Below are positions 8,427 to 14,447 of a DNA stretch of 14,447 bases, in pieces. Below the pieces are notes generated by a model that worked only from the letters and a program-made list of their open reading frames with translations, did not search any database and had not been told where the DNA came from. The translations under genes and the position numbers were made by a program. The DNA is from Deltaproteobacteria bacterium (lineage in GTDB: Bacteria > Desulfobacterota > Desulfobacteria > C00003060): positions 1-14,447 of the forward strand of contig DAOUWN010000015.1 of the NCBI GenBank assembly GCA_030667105.1. The letters are read 5' to 3'. How positions within the stretch are numbered: the stretch's first letter is position 1; each line of letters starts with the position of its first letter.

Positions 8427-10072
8427 TTTAGATACCCTTTAATCAGGCCGGGGTCCATGGGAGTTACACGCAGTAAATCAGGAGGAAACGGAATGCCCTG
8501 CCATCTGAGGTGGTTTATGCGCATGATAACGGAAGCCCCGAAGAGCAGATTCAGGGCCACGATATCAACCTTTCTGTTCTGCGGATGCTCCAGAAAGGAG
8601 CCCTTTGCCCATTCGTTGAATGCGCCCATAGACGGTCCGCACCAGATCTGATAATCGATCTTTCGAGAGACATCTCCCGTGGTCGCCCATTGTGAAGACT
8701 TTCCGAGATACCATCTAAATACAAGGGCCATGAGATGTTTCGGGTCCTTTTCGGCCCGTTCTACCTGGGCAGGGTCACGGCGAAGGAAAAAATCCCTGGT
8801 CTGCTTCCAGACGTTTTCGAGAGAATCCTGAAAAATGCTCTTTTCCAACATCATTCGCTGGCCCGCCGGGATTTCCTGAATGCCGTTACAGGACCTGTAA
8901 ATTTCGTAAAGCTTTGAAGCACGCATGGGAAACATTGTCCCCCGCTTGATGACCTGGACGGTGACACCCATCTCAAACATGTCCGCTGCCGGGGCCATGG
9001 CGACGTCCGCCTGTTCAGTCAGGGCGAGCATTTCTTTCACGTCGTCCGATGTACCCGATTCGACACAGGCCTGGTTTATGGAGCCTGTCAGAATATAGGC
9101 TGCCCCCATGGCAAAGGCCGCTGATGCGGAAGATGGAGTGGCAATTCCGCCTGCCACCCCGACCCTCAGAGTTTGACTGAATGAATACCTGTCCTGCATC
9201 CGGTCGCGCAGCGCCAAAATTGTCGGCAAGAGAGTCATGGCCGACTGGTTGTCGGTATGGCCCCCTGAGTCCGCTTCAGCCGTAATATCCTGGGCCATTG
9301 GTACCTGCGAAGCCAGGTTCGCCTGTTCTTCCGTGATGTCTCCCATGGAAATAAGCTCCCTGATGAGTGAATCCGGCGGCGGCGCAAAAAACCTGGATGC
9401 AACTTCCACACGGGAGACCTTTGCGATTATCCGGTTCGGGGTTGCAATATCGCCGGAACTGTTACGATGAATACCGTGGACGCGAAACCGGACGACCGGC
9501 AGAGTAAGATCCATGTAGGCAGAGGCCTCAACGAGTTTGATCCCTCTGCGGAGATAGAGATCCGTGAGGGCAGCTTCGAGGGCCGGGTCATTCGGGCTGT
9601 GAATAAGATTGTAGCCGTGAGGAATGCCGGCAAGACGGCCTGTGATACGATCGATTGCGGATTCCACGGCCTCGATGTCCATGCCTGATGAACCGAAAAA
9701 ACCGAGCATGCCGTTTAGCCCCATGGCCTCGACCATTGCGGGAGAAGTGATCCCGTGGGCCATTGACCCGGCAATGTAGGGATACCGGATCCCATGATCC
9801 GTGCAAAACGTTCGATCCCCAATACCTTCTATTCGGCAGGCCGGTATGTGTGCGGCAACCGGGAAGGCATCGGCAGCGGGATTGCTCCTGCCAAAAAGCC
9901 CTGTGCCATCCAGTCCAACAGCATAGGCGTTGTCCCTGACAATAATATTAAAAGGCCGACGGATATGGTAGATTGCATCTTTCAGGGCATCTGCATTGGA
10001 AAAAGGTTCAATAATGCCGGGAGTCCACCATCCCAGATTTTTTTCTTCGGGCATCTGACTCAAACCGTCCAC
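8423..10072 (-). CDS. pfaD: PfaD-type FMN-dependent trans-acting enoyl reductase
   Basis: This 549-residue TIM-barrel flavoprotein belongs to the 2-nitropropane dioxygenase/PfaD family. It supplies the enoyl-reductase step in trans to the megasynthase, which has no ER domain of its own. Visible motifs are a PfaD-like N-terminus (GWWTPG at 14-19), AGSMAHG (101-107), FFGSSGM (125-131), AEADSGGHTDN (265-275, with family-conserved His272), VGVAGGIATP (304-313, phosphate binding for FMN) and GAAYILTGSINQ (323-334). Length and ends match full-length PfaD. The GTG at 10072 is preferred because GGGAG lies 8 nt upstream; an ATG at 10054 is a possible alternative. It is the first gene of the operon and ends inside the pfaA start codon. 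Marine gammaproteobacterial clusters place pfaD last; myxobacterial clusters place the ER gene (pfa1) first, as here. Confidence 0.94.
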   Translation of the reverse strand: MDGLSQMPEEKNLGWWTPGIIEPFSNADALKDAIYHIRRPFNIIVRDNAYAVGLDGTGLFGRSNPAADAFPVAAHIPACRIEGIGDRTFCTDHGIRYPYIAGSMAHGITSPAMVEAMGLNGMLGFFGSSGMDIEAVESAIDRITGRLAGIPHGYNLIHSPNDPALEAALTDLYLRRGIKLVEASAYMDLTLPVVRFRVHGIHRNSSGDIATPNRIIAKVSRVEVASRFFAPPPDSLIRELISMGDITEEQANLASQVPMAQDITAEADSGGHTDNQSAMTLLPTILALRDRMQDRYSFSQTLRVGVAGGIATPSSASAAFAMGAAYILTGSINQACVESGTSDDVKEMLALTEQADVAMAPAADMFEMGVTVQVIKRGTMFPMRASKLYEIYRSCNGIQEIPAGQRMMLEKSIFQDSLENVWKQTRDFFLRRDPAQVERAEKDPKHLMALVFRWYLGKSSQWATTGDVSRKIDYQIWCGPSMGAFNEWAKGSFLEHPQNRKVDIVALNLLFGASVIMRINHLRWQGIPFPPDLLRVTPMDPGLIKGYLN

Positions 10073-10080
10073 GCTACAAT

Positions 10081-10085
10081 CTCCC
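10081..10085 (-). promoter_or_regulatory. Ribosome binding site of pfaD
   Basis: GGGAG on the minus strand, separated by 8 nt from a GTG at 10072. It favours this GTG over the ATG six codons downstream. Confidence 0.65.
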
Positions 10086-10108
10086 GAGCATTAAGCGCTA
10101 ATCCGTCT

Positions 10109-10168
10109 CGCCATTGAACTTAAAAGAATGTAACGTCTTGTAAACGCTTCTGAATTCAACAAATGGCG
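10109..10168 (-). promoter_or_regulatory. Structured leader segment of the pfa operon with tandem 10-bp-spaced repeats
   Basis: CGCCATT (10109-10115) and AATGGCG (10162-10168) are perfect 7-bp inverted repeats, with a further GAA/TTC pairing inside. The enclosed stretch holds two near-identical direct repeats in plus orientation, TGTAACG (10129-10135) and TGTAAACG (10139-10146), whose starts are exactly 10 bp apart, about one helical turn. The segment lies between the predicted transcription start and the pfaD ribosome binding site. It could be an RNA leader structure or a downstream operator. No known riboswitch was recognised. Confidence 0.35.
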
Positions 10169-10196
10169 CTTTTGAGATGCCCACGAAGGCACTTAC

Positions 10197-10210
10197 CCAG
10201 TACAGACTGG
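10197..10210 (-). repeat. Palindrome over the predicted pfa transcription start
   Basis: CCAGT-ACAG-ACTGG is a perfect 5-bp inverted repeat with a 4-nt centre. It lies 2 bp beyond the -10 box on the downstream side and covers the expected start near 10206. A repressor bound here would block open-complex formation. An operator role is inferred from position only. Confidence 0.4.
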
Positions 10211-10212
10211 AA

Positions 10213-10241
10213 AGTATAAGAGAAGTGTAGTGGTGTGTCAA
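10213..10241 (-). promoter_or_regulatory. Sigma70-type promoter of the pfaD-pfaA-pfaC operon
   Basis: On the minus strand, TTGACA (10241-10236, full consensus) is followed by a 17-bp spacer and TATACT (10218-10213, 5 of 6). Transcription should start near 10206, leaving a leader of about 130 nt before the pfaD GTG. It lies in the gap between the upstream minus-strand gene and pfaD. This is the best promoter match in the window. Confidence 0.75.
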
Positions 10242-10334
10242 GACCGAGTGACCGGCCCCAGCGCTGAAGAGTGAAAAGGAGATCGGCGGTGGTATGAACT
10301 TGTGATTTCTCACACGGTCTGCCCTGGAAACAGC

Positions 10335-11045
10335 CTATTTGAGCTTTTCTCTGATCTCCTTCCAGTCTTTTATCCACTCTCCACCTTCTACTTCTTCGAA
10401 GCTGAAGACGAGGGGCTTATGTTCCTTGGCAGACTCGATCACCTTAGGGCCTGCAATTATTGCCTTAACCCTCAAATCCTTTTGAGCAATCTCATCAAAT
10501 ATTTCTCCTCGTCTCCAAGGAAGGACAGGCAGTTCCGGATATTCATTTTCTTTTAGCCATGCCCGGACAGCTTTTATACCGAAAAAACCACTTTGAAGAA
10601 ACACAACAGGAAATTTTTCATGAAGCTCTTCTATTGCCTTCTGGCTCCCTTGTTTTGCCTTCCTTGAAAACGGGTTTTCAAAGAGACACCCCTCAATATC
10701 AATAAAGACAATACTCGATCCTCTTTTTAGAGAAAGAAATAATCCGGTATCTTCGTCCCCACCGGATCGCACCGTTATTCTATACAGGCCAGTTTTGGTT
10801 GGGATGAAGGCTTTAAACGCCACGCCGTCGCCGCCTGAAAGGGTCTTACCAATGGATTCCCTGTCAACAAAGAACTCTACAACTTCACCGCCTTTGCTGA
10901 AGATTTTTCCCCTTGTCTCCGCTTTGAGCACAACCTTCTCGTCTTTCAACCCAACCGTGTCATCGACGATGACACGTGACAGCGCACTAGCCGGAACCAT
11001 GCAGAATAAAACGAGAAAACCTATAAAGACCGCCAAGACTCTCAT
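10335..11045 (-). CDS. Exported protein with N-terminal Ig-like beta domain and C-terminal HAD-like domain
   Basis: 236 residues. An N-terminal hydrophobic segment (about 4-19) ending in ASA at 19-21 suggests a Sec signal peptide cut by signal peptidase I. Residues about 24-107 look like a beta-rich Ig- or transthyretin-like domain (GLYRITVRSGG). Residues 110-215 resemble a HAD-superfamily phosphohydrolase: a motif I-like VFIDIEGCLF (Asp116, Glu118), a motif II-like VFLQSG (Ser152), and Lys residues near 201-210 as motif III candidates. HAD phosphatases usually have DxD at motif I; here the second Asp is Glu, so catalysis may be altered or absent. A related layout occurs in App1/LNS2-type proteins, but this is only a resemblance. 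The ATG at 11045 has no clear Shine-Dalgarno. It lies upstream of pfaD on the same strand, 262 bp away, and the pfa promoter between them argues for separate expression. Confidence 0.75.
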   Translation of the reverse strand: MRVLAVFIGFLVLFCMVPASALSRVIVDDTVGLKDEKVVLKAETRGKIFSKGGEVVEFFVDRESIGKTLSGGDGVAFKAFIPTKTGLYRITVRSGGDEDTGLFLSLKRGSSIVFIDIEGCLFENPFSRKAKQGSQKAIEELHEKFPVVFLQSGFFGIKAVRAWLKENEYPELPVLPWRRGEIFDEIAQKDLRVKAIIAGPKVIESAKEHKPLVFSFEEVEGGEWIKDWKEIREKLK

Positions 11046-11059
11046 ATAGATCTAGCAAT

Positions 11060-11083
11060 GTCGGCCAACTGGTGTGGCCCGAC
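11060..11083 (-). repeat. Inverted repeat upstream of the exported HAD-like gene
   Basis: GTCGGCC (11060-11066) pairs with GGCCCGAC (11076-11083) with one bulged C and a 9-nt centre. It ends 15 bp before the start codon at 11045. It could be a leader hairpin or an operator. No terminator-like U tract follows. Confidence 0.35.
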
Positions 11084-11195
11084 CCGCATTTCAGGGTTAG
11101 TACAAAGAAAAAGTCTGAGCATTTTTCAACAACTTTGCCTGATGGTCAAGAAAGAAATTTCATAGCCCCGTTTGGATCCCACGCGTGTCCCTGGT

Positions 11196-11226
11196 TTAAC
11201 TTATTCCGCAAACCTGCCGATATAAT
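11196..11226 (+). promoter_or_regulatory. Probable sigma70 promoter of the small secreted-protein gene
   Basis: TATAAT (11221-11226) is a perfect -10 box. The best -35 is TTAACT (11196-11201, 4 of 6) with a long 19-bp spacer. The predicted start near 11233 leaves a leader of about 54 nt to the ATG at 11287. The divergent gene on the minus strand shares this 241-bp gap, but its promoter is not clear. Confidence 0.5.
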
Positions 11227-11286
11227 GGAAAGGCAGTCTGAGCAAACCAGCCGTTCCGATATCACACTTTCGCGGAGAGGAAACCC

Positions 11287-11727
11287 ATGAAAAGAGCCTG
11301 CAGTATAGTCCCTGTGCTGATTATCCTTCTTTTTCCCACATTCACGCTATGTCAGGCCCAACAGGACTCCCCTGTTGATGTGGTCGAGTCATTCAGTGGC
11401 TCCTACGGTGGCCCTGGCATGGACGAGACTGCCAACTGCACTACAGGACATTTCAGGGACAACAGACCTAAATCGGTCTGGACAATTGACACCTGGAAGG
11501 CTTTGCAACAAATGGAGTACAGGAGGATCGATGGCGCGGTCATTGATTCAAAGATCGATGACAACAGGGCCGTAGTTGTCATTGACGCAAGGATTGGAAC
11601 CGTTGTCGGTGAAACAAATCAAAAGGAAATATATTATCTGATCAGGCAAGACCGACAATGGTTGATCGATCAGCTCCAGGTAATGGATGAAGACATTGAA
11701 ATCAATGCCGAGAAAATGAAACTGTAG
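11287..11727 (+). CDS. Small secreted protein, possibly NTF2/SnoaL-like fold
   Basis: 146 residues with a typical signal peptide: K2-R3, a hydrophobic core at 7-20, and probable cleavage after CQA at 22-24. The Cys at 22 is preceded by Leu, so it is not a good lipobox. The mature part of about 120 residues has mixed helix and strand, with a C-terminal pattern of strands (RAVVVIDARIGTVV, KEIYYLIRQDRQWLIDQLQV). This resembles DUF4878 or NTF2-like exported proteins, where a 'W-x-I' strand closes the sheet. The family call is tentative. AGAGG (11276-11280) lies 6 nt before the ATG and makes the start secure. It is preceded by its own promoter and stands alone. Confidence 0.8.
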   Translation: MKRACSIVPVLIILLFPTFTLCQAQQDSPVDVVESFSGSYGGPGMDETANCTTGHFRDNRPKSVWTIDTWKALQQMEYRRIDGAVIDSKIDDNRAVVVIDARIGTVVGETNQKEIYYLIRQDRQWLIDQLQVMDEDIEINAEKMKL

Positions 11728-11829
11728 CCCCCCTCAGCCGAAACCATTCCTTTTGTGGTTGTGTCATAGAGAAGATCCTTGCATTATTTCATCCCTGACG
11801 GTAAATAATACGTACAAACGGGACGACTC

Positions 11830-11842
11830 GCCACAATGTGGC
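11830..11842. repeat. 13-bp palindrome upstream of the SxtJ-family gene
   Basis: GCCACA-A-TGTGGC is symmetrical around one base, 30 bp before the GTG at 11873. With a one-base centre it is more likely a protein-binding site than an RNA hairpin. No matching regulator is in the window. Confidence 0.3.
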
Positions 11843-11872
11843 CACAGATAAGGTGAAGAGCCCACGGAGGCT

Positions 11873-12310
11873 GTGTGCATCATCGTGTTATCCGAAATCC
11901 TTGACGAAATAAAGGCAGTTGACACAGGGCCCAAAAGCATCAGGAATTTTGGCATCACCTTTCTGGTGGTTTTGGCCATTATCGGCGGCATCCTTGTCTG
12001 TAAGGGAAGGCCCCTTGGGTACGCAGGCATCGGGTTGGGCGTGTTGTTCTTCGGATTGGGAATCTGGGCTCCGGCAACGCTGAGAGCCGTGTACAGGGTA
12101 TGGATGGGCCTGGCGGTGGTACTCGGTTTTTTTATGTCTCGTATTATCCTGTCCATTCTCTTCTATCTTGTGGTTACTCCCGTTGGCCTCATGATGAGGC
12201 TGCTCAGAAAGGATGTTCTTGATCAAAAATGGGACAAGGGGGCTGCTTCTTACTGGATCAAAAAGAAGAAAAGGCCTTTTGACAAGAAACAATGTGAGAA
12301 GCTCTATTGA
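11873..12310 (+). CDS. SxtJ-family integral membrane protein
   Basis: Up to 145 residues. The pattern fits the SxtJ family of small membrane proteins: a short polar N-terminus (TGPKSIRNFG), a first hydrophobic span at about 27-44, a Gly-rich span at about 48-66 ending in IWAP, then RVWMGLAVVLGFFMSR and LFYLVVTPVGLMMRLL, then a charged tail with SYWI. In other bacteria SxtJ genes lie beside a carbamoyltransferase, a DUF5989 small protein and a GDSL hydrolase; none of these is here. Its biochemical role is not known. The GTG at 11873 lies only 2 nt after GGAGG (11866-11870). An in-frame GTG at 11885, 14 nt from GGAGG, would give a start more like family members. Both gaps are unusual, so the start is uncertain. 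Confidence 0.8.
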   Translation: MCIIVLSEILDEIKAVDTGPKSIRNFGITFLVVLAIIGGILVCKGRPLGYAGIGLGVLFFGLGIWAPATLRAVYRVWMGLAVVLGFFMSRIILSILFYLVVTPVGLMMRLLRKDVLDQKWDKGAASYWIKKKKRPFDKKQCEKLY

Positions 12311-12369
12311 ACCCTAACCCGGATAGACTCTGCCAGAAAAAACACGAATTTCTGTGATAACGGACTAAC

Positions 12370-12612
12370 ATGGATGACAAAGAATTCATAGAAGCCTACA
12401 AGCAAGAGTACAGAACTATCCTGGCTGTGATGCAGAAAGTGGGAATAGATTATATCAACAGCGGCCATCTAAAAAAACATCCCCTGGAGCATGTGGAATA
12501 CGTCCTTAAGTCGATTCGACAGTCGTGCGAAAAAACGATTTGCAAGGTGTGTGACAAACGGCAAGAAAAAGAAAAAAAGGAGAGAAAAAGGCAGCTTAAA
12601 GTCATCAAGTAG
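12370..12612 (+). CDS. Small hypothetical Cys/Lys-rich protein
   Basis: 80 residues, not recognised. The N-terminal 50 residues are predicted mostly helical and soluble. A Cys cluster (C53, C58, C61; CEKTICKVC) could bind a metal or form a disulfide. The last 20 residues are almost entirely Lys, Arg, Glu and Gln (EKEKKERKRQ), which suits a nucleic-acid- or membrane-surface-binding tail. It follows the SxtJ-family gene by 59 bp on the same strand. No good Shine-Dalgarno precedes the ATG, so coding status is likely but not certain. Confidence 0.5.
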   Translation: MDDKEFIEAYKQEYRTILAVMQKVGIDYINSGHLKKHPLEHVEYVLKSIRQSCEKTICKVCDKRQEKEKKERKRQLKVIK

Positions 12613-12836
12613 TCTCCATCCACGTAGTACTTGACCGAAAACCCCGAAGGGTAAACAACTTGGCTGTTTTTCTAGTTTTCTGGAGATCACTCGCAGTGAA
12701 TTCCCCAAAACTGCTCAAAAAGGCCGCAAAGAAAGGCTATCATTGCTTTTTAGGACCTTTTGCCATGTTGTTTATGCAACTATAGGGTTTACGTTCAGGC
12801 GCTATATACATGAGGTCATCATGACCGGAAATATAC
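12613..12836 (+). other. Intergenic stretch before the MFS gene
   Basis: 224 bases without a convincing gene. A short open frame on the plus strand at 12743-12946 overlaps the MFS gene in another frame and is not supported. The only clear structure is the palindrome at 12814-12826. A promoter for the MFS gene is expected here; TATAGG near 12781 is a possible -10 with a poorly spaced -35. Confidence 0.5.
12814..12826. repeat. 13-bp palindrome just upstream of the MFS start
   Basis: GGTCAT-C-ATGACC is perfectly symmetrical around one base and ends 10 bp before the MFS ATG, next to the weak Shine-Dalgarno CCGGAA. The position suits a repressor operator, as is common for exporter genes. This is inference. 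Confidence 0.4.
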
Positions 12837-14000
12837 ATGGACCGATCCAAATCAGCCGTATTTTTTGTCTCTTATCTCCTCTATTTCTTTTCCTTCTGGA
12901 TGGTCCTTGCATACCTGCCTATACTTTTCAAGTCCTACGGTTTTAGCGATCAGCAGATAGGCTTTGCCATAGGACTGACCTCACTCTCAAGCATTATTCT
13001 GGTGCTTCCCTTTGGTGTGTTTTCAGACTACTTCTCCCCGAAGAGGACACTCACCTTGGGCGCCATCTGTTACAGTTGTTATTTCTTGCTCCTTATCACC
13101 GTGAGAGACTTCTTCAGTGTCTGCTTTGTGGTGATCCTTGGAGGTGTGGGGGCCGCCACTATCAGGGTGGTCTTGATGTCTCTTTATCTTAAGCTCATAG
13201 ATCACACTGGACGAGGGAAAAAAGTGGCCTTCCTGCATCTGGGCGGATACTTGGGTTTCGGACTTGGGCCTCTTGTAGGCGGGTATGTCTATGAAACATA
13301 CGGCGCAGTTCTCATGATCAAAGGGGCGTTGATCGTCTCCATTGTCATTACCTTGCTAACGCTCCTTGCAAAAGATGCTCCGCCTGTGGTTTTCAGTTTC
13401 AAGGACTACAACCAGGACATAAGAAAGCCGGATGTCCTGTTCCTCATGACCGTGGTTTTTGTCCTCGGCACCCACTTCGGGGCCGAGCAGACGAGCATCA
13501 GCCTTCTTATGAAGGATATCATCGGGCTGAACAAAAAGGAGATAGGGCTTGTGTTTTTTGCCTTGGGGATCTGGATGGCCTTTCTGGTGCCATTTGCCGG
13601 TATCCTCATGGACAAAAAAGAGAGGGTCTTCTTGTTGCTCCTTGTGGGACTTCTGATATCAAGCTGTTTTCAGGTCGTAACAGCCTTTACAAACACGTTT
13701 CTCAGCCTTCTGATAGTCAGGATGATTCATACAGCAGGTGACACCCTGACCATCCTGGAGTCCGATGTGCTCACCGCTCGTTTTTTTCCGGCAGCAAGGC
13801 TTGGCGGGAATTCGGGCATTATTTTCTGTGTACGGACATTGGCCATATTCATATTTGCCGCTTTTTCAGGATGGCTCAACCAGGTCTGGGGTTACAAAAT
13901 GCCTTTTATTATAAACGGGATTATGGTATTTGCATTTTCTCTTGCAGCCCTTATGTTTCGTAGAACGACTCCTGATCGCAGCAAACAGGAAGGGATGTGA
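12837..14000 (+). CDS. Major facilitator superfamily transporter, probable exporter
   Basis: 387 residues, almost wholly hydrophobic, with about 12 membrane segments as expected for MFS. Motif A is visible in the loop between segments 2 and 3 (GVFSDYFSPKR, 60-70), with a weaker copy in the second half (GILMDKKER, 255-263). The sequence LGFGLGPLVGG (139-149) in segment 5 resembles motif C of drug:H+ antiporters, which points to export rather than uptake. A central cytoplasmic loop is at about 178-200. The substrate cannot be read. Start: ATG at 12837 with GGA 7 nt upstream. It is followed 37 bp later by rdgB on the same strand, probably one transcript. Confidence 0.9.
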   Translation: MDRSKSAVFFVSYLLYFFSFWMVLAYLPILFKSYGFSDQQIGFAIGLTSLSSIILVLPFGVFSDYFSPKRTLTLGAICYSCYFLLLITVRDFFSVCFVVILGGVGAATIRVVLMSLYLKLIDHTGRGKKVAFLHLGGYLGFGLGPLVGGYVYETYGAVLMIKGALIVSIVITLLTLLAKDAPPVVFSFKDYNQDIRKPDVLFLMTVVFVLGTHFGAEQTSISLLMKDIIGLNKKEIGLVFFALGIWMAFLVPFAGILMDKKERVFLLLLVGLLISSCFQVVTAFTNTFLSLLIVRMIHTAGDTLTILESDVLTARFFPAARLGGNSGIIFCVRTLAIFIFAAFSGWLNQVWGYKMPFIINGIMVFAFSLAALMFRRTTPDRSKQEGM

Positions 14001-14037
14001 AGCGTGAAGAACATGGCAGCACTTGAAGGTGAGATCC

Positions 14038-14447
14038 ATGACAGGTAAGCAATGGCTGGTTTTGGCTACGCGAAACCCGGGAAAGACACGAGAGATATGG
14101 GAGCTTTTGAAAGATTTCCCCGTGGAAATCAAGAACCTGGATGACTTCGGCCCCATACCTGATGTTGAAGAAGATGGCGACACATTTGACGATAATGCCT
14201 TCAAGAAGGCCTCATTTACGGCCAAAGTTCTTGGGCTGCCCGCCCTGGCGGATGATTCCGGCCTGGAGGTGGAAGCCCTGGAAGGCGCTCCGGGCGTCCG
14301 CTCAGCGCGATATGCAGGGCCGTCTGCCACTGACCAGGACAACAATGACACATTAGTGCAGGAGATGAACGGAACGGCAAACCGACGAGCAGCCTTTATG
14401 TGTGTGATCTCTAGTGCAGTTCCGTCAGGTGTGGCCCTTACATACGA
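14038..14447 (+). CDS. rdgB: XTP/dITP (non-canonical purine NTP) pyrophosphatase, RdgB/HAM1 family, C-terminus cut off
   Basis: 136 complete residues to the window edge. The enzyme hydrolyses ITP, dITP and XTP to monophosphates and keeps deaminated purines out of nucleic acids; it is cytoplasmic and works as a dimer. Family motifs in order: LVLATRNPGK (7-16), DTFDDNAFKKA (48-58), ADDSGLEVEAL (71-81, metal-binding Asp72/Asp73), GAPGVRSARYAG (83-94), then ATDQDNN and RAAFMCVI. About 60 residues are missing compared with the usual length near 200. AGGTGA (14027-14032) lies 5 nt before the ATG. It is probably co-transcribed with the MFS gene. Confidence 0.95.
   Translation, partial: MTGKQWLVLATRNPGKTREIWELLKDFPVEIKNLDDFGPIPDVEEDGDTFDDNAFKKASFTAKVLGLPALADDSGLEVEALEGAPGVRSARYAGPSATDQDNNDTLVQEMNGTANRRAAFMCVISSAVPSGVALTY

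Noticed and set aside
10301..10314. CRP-like site TGTGA-TTTC-TCACA upstream of the pfa promoter
   Set aside because: CRP and HcpR sites need a 6-base centre and this has 4. It can also be read as a GAAA-loop hairpin after the minus-strand gene, but no U tract follows, so neither function is supported.
11764..12156. 130-residue frame on the minus strand, and another at 11888-12292
   Set aside because: Both are antisense to the SxtJ-family gene, whose membrane pattern and family motifs are clear.
12333..12354. CAGAAA/TTTCTG inverted repeat after the SxtJ-family gene as a terminator
   Set aside because: The stem is AT-rich, only 6 bp, with a 10-nt loop and no T run.
12743..12946. 67-residue plus-strand frame before the MFS gene
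   Set aside because: It overlaps the MFS N-terminus out of frame and has no ribosome binding site or recognisable sequence.
13866..14351. 161-residue minus-strand frame over the MFS end and rdgB
   Set aside because: It is low-complexity, Ser-rich and antisense to conserved RdgB motifs.

Overview
The window looks like a bacterial chromosome segment, most probably from an anaerobic member of the Desulfobacterota (former Deltaproteobacteria). This is an inference. It rests on the myxobacterial/deltaproteobacterial order of the lipid-synthase genes (enoyl reductase, then PfaA, then PfaC), on a stand-alone SxtJ-family protein, and on moderate GC content. No rRNA, tRNA or other taxonomic marker is present.

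The left 70% (1-10072) is one minus-strand operon for a type I iterative, PUFA/secondary-lipid synthase. In transcription order it encodes a PfaD-type FMN enoyl reductase (8423-10072), a 2049-residue PfaA-type KS-AT-ACP-KR-DH megasynthase (2277-8426), and a PfaC-type protein that begins with an intact ketosynthase followed by a chain-length-factor-like KS lacking the active Cys (1-2198, cut by the window edge). PfaD and PfaA overlap by 4 bp (TTGA). A near-consensus sigma70 promoter (10213-10241) drives the operon through a structured leader of about 130 nt. Between pfaA and pfaC lies a long GC-rich hairpin followed by eight U residues that end 2 nt before the pfaC ATG. It looks like an intrinsic terminator or attenuator, or a structured translation-initiation site, and is the most unexpected element here.

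The enzymes should work as one system. The PfaA AT loads malonyl units onto the single ACP, and the KS domains condense them. KR and DH, with further DH domains expected in the missing part of PfaC, process the beta carbon, and PfaD reduces enoyl intermediates. The product would be a polyunsaturated or otherwise specialised fatty acid, made without oxygen. The product cannot be read from sequence.

The right part (10335-14447) holds ordinary, less connected genes. On the minus strand is an exported Ig-like plus HAD-like protein with an altered catalytic motif (10335-11045). On the plus strand are a small secreted protein (11287-11727), an SxtJ-family membrane protein (11873-12310), a small Cys/Lys-rich hypothetical protein (12370-12612), an MFS exporter (12837-14000) and the start of rdgB, an XTP/dITP pyrophosphatase (14038 to the edge). 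No mobile element, CRISPR array or RNA gene was seen, and no gene-free stretch exceeds 300 bases.
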